A DNA stretch of 64,000 nucleotides, taken from contig OZ244935.1 of the NCBI GenBank assembly GCA_965222005.1, positions 1,488,001 to 1,552,000 on the forward strand, read 5' to 3'. Both the position numbers and the translations under genes were made by a program. Below are positions 61,548 through 64,000 of the stretch, in pieces (the first letter of the stretch is position 1; every line of letters starts with the position of its first letter). The notes beneath the pieces were generated by a model. The model had not been told where the DNA came from. It searched no databases and saw nothing but the letters and a program-made list of their open reading frames with translations. This stretch comes from CBDCTM01 sp965222005. GTDB lineage: Bacteria > Bacteroidota > Bacteroidia > Chitinophagales > Saprospiraceae.

Positions 61548-61650
61548 GGCGTAGTGTTTTGCTCAAGCAGTTTGTTTTATGTATTTTCTTTTTATTTATT
61601 TGTGAAAATGTGTTTTAATTATTGTTCAATTAAAGCCTATTTTAGCTAAA

Positions 61651-61746
61651 ATGCAACTGCGCGATTGGCCGGAGCATGTTAAAGTGGAGCCGGGGCATGA
61701 AGACCAACGTTATGTATTTGGAAAATGCGAATGCGTTTATAGCTGA
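61651..61746 (+). CDS. Possible 31-residue small ORF
   Basis: An ATG-started frame reads MQLRDWPEHVKVEPGHEDQR and on to CECVYS, ending 10 bases inside the 3' end of the convergent YkvA-type gene. Its composition looks protein-like, but there is no clear ribosome-binding site. It may be a gene fragment. Confidence 0.2.
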   Translation: MQLRDWPEHVKVEPGHEDQRYVFGKCECVYS

Positions 61747-62132
61747 TCGTCAACGGCTTTTACATCCTCTTCCTTATATTCTTTAAACCAGATTGCCAGT
61801 TTTTTCCGTGCTTTATTTTTTACATCTTTATTGATATAAGCAGCTACTGTGACCAGCCCAAAGCTCAGTACGCCCAGATCATCGGTATAACCGATGAGGG
61901 GAGAGAGATCGGGAATGGCATCGATGGGTGCCAGGAAATAGCCCAGTGTGCCTAATACTATATGCTTGGCCCAGCGGGGTGTTTCCTTTCGTCGGTAGGC
62001 ATAAAAGAGCAACAGAGCGCTGTACACGGTTTTGACGCCAGCCTGATAGGCAAAGGTTTTGATTTTGACCCAAAGCTGCTTTTCCGAAAACTGCTTACCA
62101 AACTTTTCAAACGGATTATTTGCTGATTTCAT
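61737..62132 (-). CDS. YkvA/DUF1232-family membrane protein
   Basis: The 131-residue protein contains the DUF1232 core (VLGTLGYFLAPIDAIPDLSP and then YTDDLGVL) with hydrophobic segments around it. The family is widespread and its function is not established. It is followed by a basic/acidic tail (KKLAIWFKEYKEEDVKAVDDQ). The 247 bases upstream (62133-62379) show no gene. Confidence 0.9.
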   Translation of the reverse strand: MKSANNPFEKFGKQFSEKQLWVKIKTFAYQAGVKTVYSALLLFYAYRRKETPRWAKHIVLGTLGYFLAPIDAIPDLSPLIGYTDDLGVLSFGLVTVAAYINKDVKNKARKKLAIWFKEYKEEDVKAVDDQL

Positions 62133-62379
62133 GTTGGGATTTGTTATTCGATTTGTTATCCATGAGCAAGACCAATATATAAAGAATCGCTAACTATAAA
62201 TATTGTGGAGTTAAGAACCTGATGGCTACTCTTGTAGGATCAAGCTGTTTCGAAGGGCTCCGATTTTCAGCGCTTTGAAAAACGATTCGCTTTTTACAAA
62301 ACACCAAATTTTATCCAAAGAGCATCTATTGAAGTAAGATAGTTGAACATTTTTTATCATTGATTAAAACGGAAAGCCT

Positions 62380-62943
62380 ATGTTCTCCAGAAAAAAATTG
62401 GTGCGCGGAGATGTTTCTGTCAATAGAGGCATCCATGCAGGCTCTATGGCCGATATTGCTTTTCTTTTGCTCATCTTCTTTTTGATATCCACCACCATTC
62501 TAATGGATCAGGGCATTACGGTGCGGCTTCCTCCCTGGGAGCCCGATCGCCCGGTCAATCACCCTCCTCCCAAAAACATATTAGCGATCAGGGTCAATGC
62601 GGAAGGACAGCTATTGGTAAGAGGAGAACGGCTGCCGGTAAAAGAACTGAAAGCAAAGCTTATGCAATTTATCTCGAACCCCCAAAGGCGCCCCGATCTG
62701 CCCTCCAAGCCAAGCAAGGCAGTGGTGTCACTTCAAAATGACCGGGGCACCTCCTACGGCAGCTATATCAATGTGTACAACGAACTCAAAGCCGCCTATC
62801 ACCAGCTTTGGAAAGAGGAAGCGCAACGACTTTATCAGCGTGACTACACCGAGCTTGGAGCTGCTCAGCAAGGTGTCGTCCGGCAGCTAATCCCGCTGGT
62901 GATTTCAGAAGCAGAGCCTACCGATTATGGCGCTGGTGAGTAG
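62380..62943 (+). CDS. ExbD/TolR-type energy-transducing protein
   Basis: The 187-residue protein has a short cytoplasmic start, one membrane segment with the conserved Asp (SMADIAFLLLIFFLISTT) and a periplasmic domain (AIRVNAEGQLLVRGERLPVK). ExbD works with ExbB to couple the proton gradient to TonB. No ExbB gene is adjacent, and this single ExbD is longer than usual at its C-terminus. Confidence 0.92.
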   Translation: MFSRKKLVRGDVSVNRGIHAGSMADIAFLLLIFFLISTTILMDQGITVRLPPWEPDRPVNHPPPKNILAIRVNAEGQLLVRGERLPVKELKAKLMQFISNPQRRPDLPSKPSKAVVSLQNDRGTSYGSYINVYNELKAAYHQLWKEEAQRLYQRDYTELGAAQQGVVRQLIPLVISEAEPTDYGAGE

Positions 62944-63129
62944 AGCTGGGCTAAAAGAGAGAATCATTCCTTTACAAAATTATTGGCTATTCCCCGAACT
63001 TAGGGACAGCGGCTCTTCCGAACCTCATCTTTATATCGGCCATCCAGTCAAAAGCGCCACGACTATAAAGGCAAAAAAGCCATCCGACAATCGAATGGCA
63101 AGAAGAAAGTATCGCGAATCGTGATTAGC

Positions 63130-63831
63130 TTAGGCTGATTTAGATAGCTTGGTGCTCTTTTCAAGCTTTTCCTGGCTCAAACTCTCAAAGCGATAACCTT
63201 GCTCAGTAAAATGCGCCAGCACTTTGGGGAGTACCGCTTTTAAACGTGGCTGGGCCTTGAGGCTGTCGTGGAAGACTATTATGGAGCCTTTTGTGGCATG
63301 CTTGACCACATTGTTATAACACTGTTCTGCATTCAGTTGCTCGTCAAAGTCGCCGCTCAATACATCCCACATCACTATGCGGTAGTGCCGCTGGAGGAAC
63401 TGTGTCTGCTTGGGCATCAGCCGACCATAAGGCGGGCGAAACAGACTGGAATTGACCAGGCGGGCGCAGTGACGGATATTGTGAAAATAGTTGATATTAT
63501 CAGCACCCCATCCATTTATATGATTGAAGGTGTGATTGCCTACCGAATGCCCTTGCCCGATCACCTGCTCAAATACATGGCGGTGTTTTTTTACATTTTC
63601 ACCTACACAAAAGAAGGTAGCTTTGGCATCAAATCGGCGGAGTTGCTCCAATACCCAGGGTGTGACCTGAGGGATGGGCCCATCGTCGAAGGTGAGGTAG
63701 AGCACTTTTTCGGAGGTCGGAATTTTCCAGAGGAAATTTGGGAAAAGATTTTGAATAAATTTAGGCGTTTTTACAAGATACATTTTTCGGATATGCTTTT
63801 TTATAATATTTTGTAGATAGTGTTTCGGCAA
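63130..63831 (-). CDS. Polysaccharide deacetylase (NodB domain)
   Basis: The 233-residue frame (or 217 from ATG 63783, MYLVKTPKFIQNL, which I find more likely) has the NodB motifs TFDDGP, HSVGNHTFNH (metal-binding His pair) and RPPYG, plus a late DVLSGDFD and SIIVFHDS. It removes acetyl groups from N-acetylglucosamine-type glycans, for example peptidoglycan. There is no clear signal peptide. Confidence 0.93.
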   Translation of the reverse strand: MPKHYLQNIIKKHIRKMYLVKTPKFIQNLFPNFLWKIPTSEKVLYLTFDDGPIPQVTPWVLEQLRRFDAKATFFCVGENVKKHRHVFEQVIGQGHSVGNHTFNHINGWGADNINYFHNIRHCARLVNSSLFRPPYGRLMPKQTQFLQRHYRIVMWDVLSGDFDEQLNAEQCYNNVVKHATKGSIIVFHDSLKAQPRLKAVLPKVLAHFTEQGYRFESLSQEKLEKSTKLSKSA

Positions 63832-63940
63832 AGCACGTTTGAAAAATCTGAAGAGGTGTTGCTAAAAATCGGTTTTAAAATACTGCAATACAACGCCTGG
63901 AAGATATGTTCAAAAATACTTTAAACCTTTTTACTTTTGT

Positions 63941-63979
63941 ACTCGACTAATACATGCATTATACATGCATTAGTTGAGT
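63941..63979. promoter_or_regulatory. 39-bp imperfect dyad upstream of deacetylase gene
   Basis: ACTCGACTAATACATGCA and TGCATTAGTTGAGT form an imperfect inverted repeat, with ATACATGCATT also repeated directly. It lies about 110 bases upstream of the deacetylase frame. It could be an operator or a terminator for genes beyond the window edge. Confidence 0.4.
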
Positions 63980-64000
63980 CGGGATTATTGTTAGCAAAAC

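Noticed and set aside
62927..63124. 65-codon frame after the ExbD-type gene
   Set aside because: It overlaps the end of that gene, has no ribosome-binding site and no recognisable protein pattern.

Overview
The window looks like chromosomal DNA of a Bacteroidota bacterium, probably of the Saprospiria type. This is inferred from many secreted proteins ending in type IX secretion (T9SS) sorting domains, SprB-type adhesin repeats, a BlaI/M56-TonB pair, and one clear Bacteroidetes-style promoter (TTTG, 20 bases, TAnnTTTG) in front of atpD. It falls into a mobile, repeat-rich left half (1-38.6 kb) and an ordinary chromosomal right half (38.9-64 kb).

Left half. Four modules follow one another. Each holds, on the minus strand, an orphan Rhs C-terminal toxin tip followed by one or two small presumed immunity genes, and each ends at a repeated element of about 515 bp (called the R element here: R1 1809-2159 partial, R2 5430-5949, R3 13395-13859 plus 16440-16495, R4 27298-27537 plus 30153-30425). 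R elements carry hairpins whose arms change together between copies, so they appear to be selected for folded structure. In two modules the R terminus supplies the stop codon of the last immunity gene. The layout recalls integron cassettes (gene plus folded site), but the sites are far larger than attC and unrelated in sequence.

Two modules also hold a mobile element of about 5.7 kb (7540-13281 and 19935-27184). It encodes a pair of tyrosine recombinases, an iteron-like array, a CHC2/Toprim primase-ATPase, an XRE regulator and a RelE/ParE-type toxin-antitoxin pair. The two copies are almost identical over 3.7 kb. They differ together at the primase C-terminal winged helix and at the adjacent iterons, where every dyad arm changes from GTGTCCA to GTGTTCA. 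This is what two co-resident replicons escaping cross-recognition would look like.

The array is heavily hit by insertion sequences. Three IS21-family insertions lie in R elements; a DDE element splits immunity gene 1; an ISKra4-type element splits tip 3; an IS701-like element splits a recombinase gene. For five of these the target duplications are visible, and removing the element restores the interrupted gene or repeat. At 33.0 kb the last Rhs gene is joined head-to-head to a 5'-truncated SprB-type adhesin. Next come another IS701-like copy and a tandemly duplicated outer-membrane barrel gene.

Right half. In order: an SH3-type lipoprotein, a glucosaminidase with LysM domains, a barrel protein, BlaI with an M56-TonB protein, a SnoaL-like lipoprotein, a DUF5691-type protein and a glycosyltransferase. 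Then come a beta-helix T9SS protein and a tandem family of propeller-type T9SS proteins with mosaic identity and one deletion remnant. The window ends with atpD-atpC, an aminopeptidase P, a YkvA-type protein, an ExbD-type protein and a polysaccharide deacetylase. No tRNA, rRNA or CRISPR array was seen.
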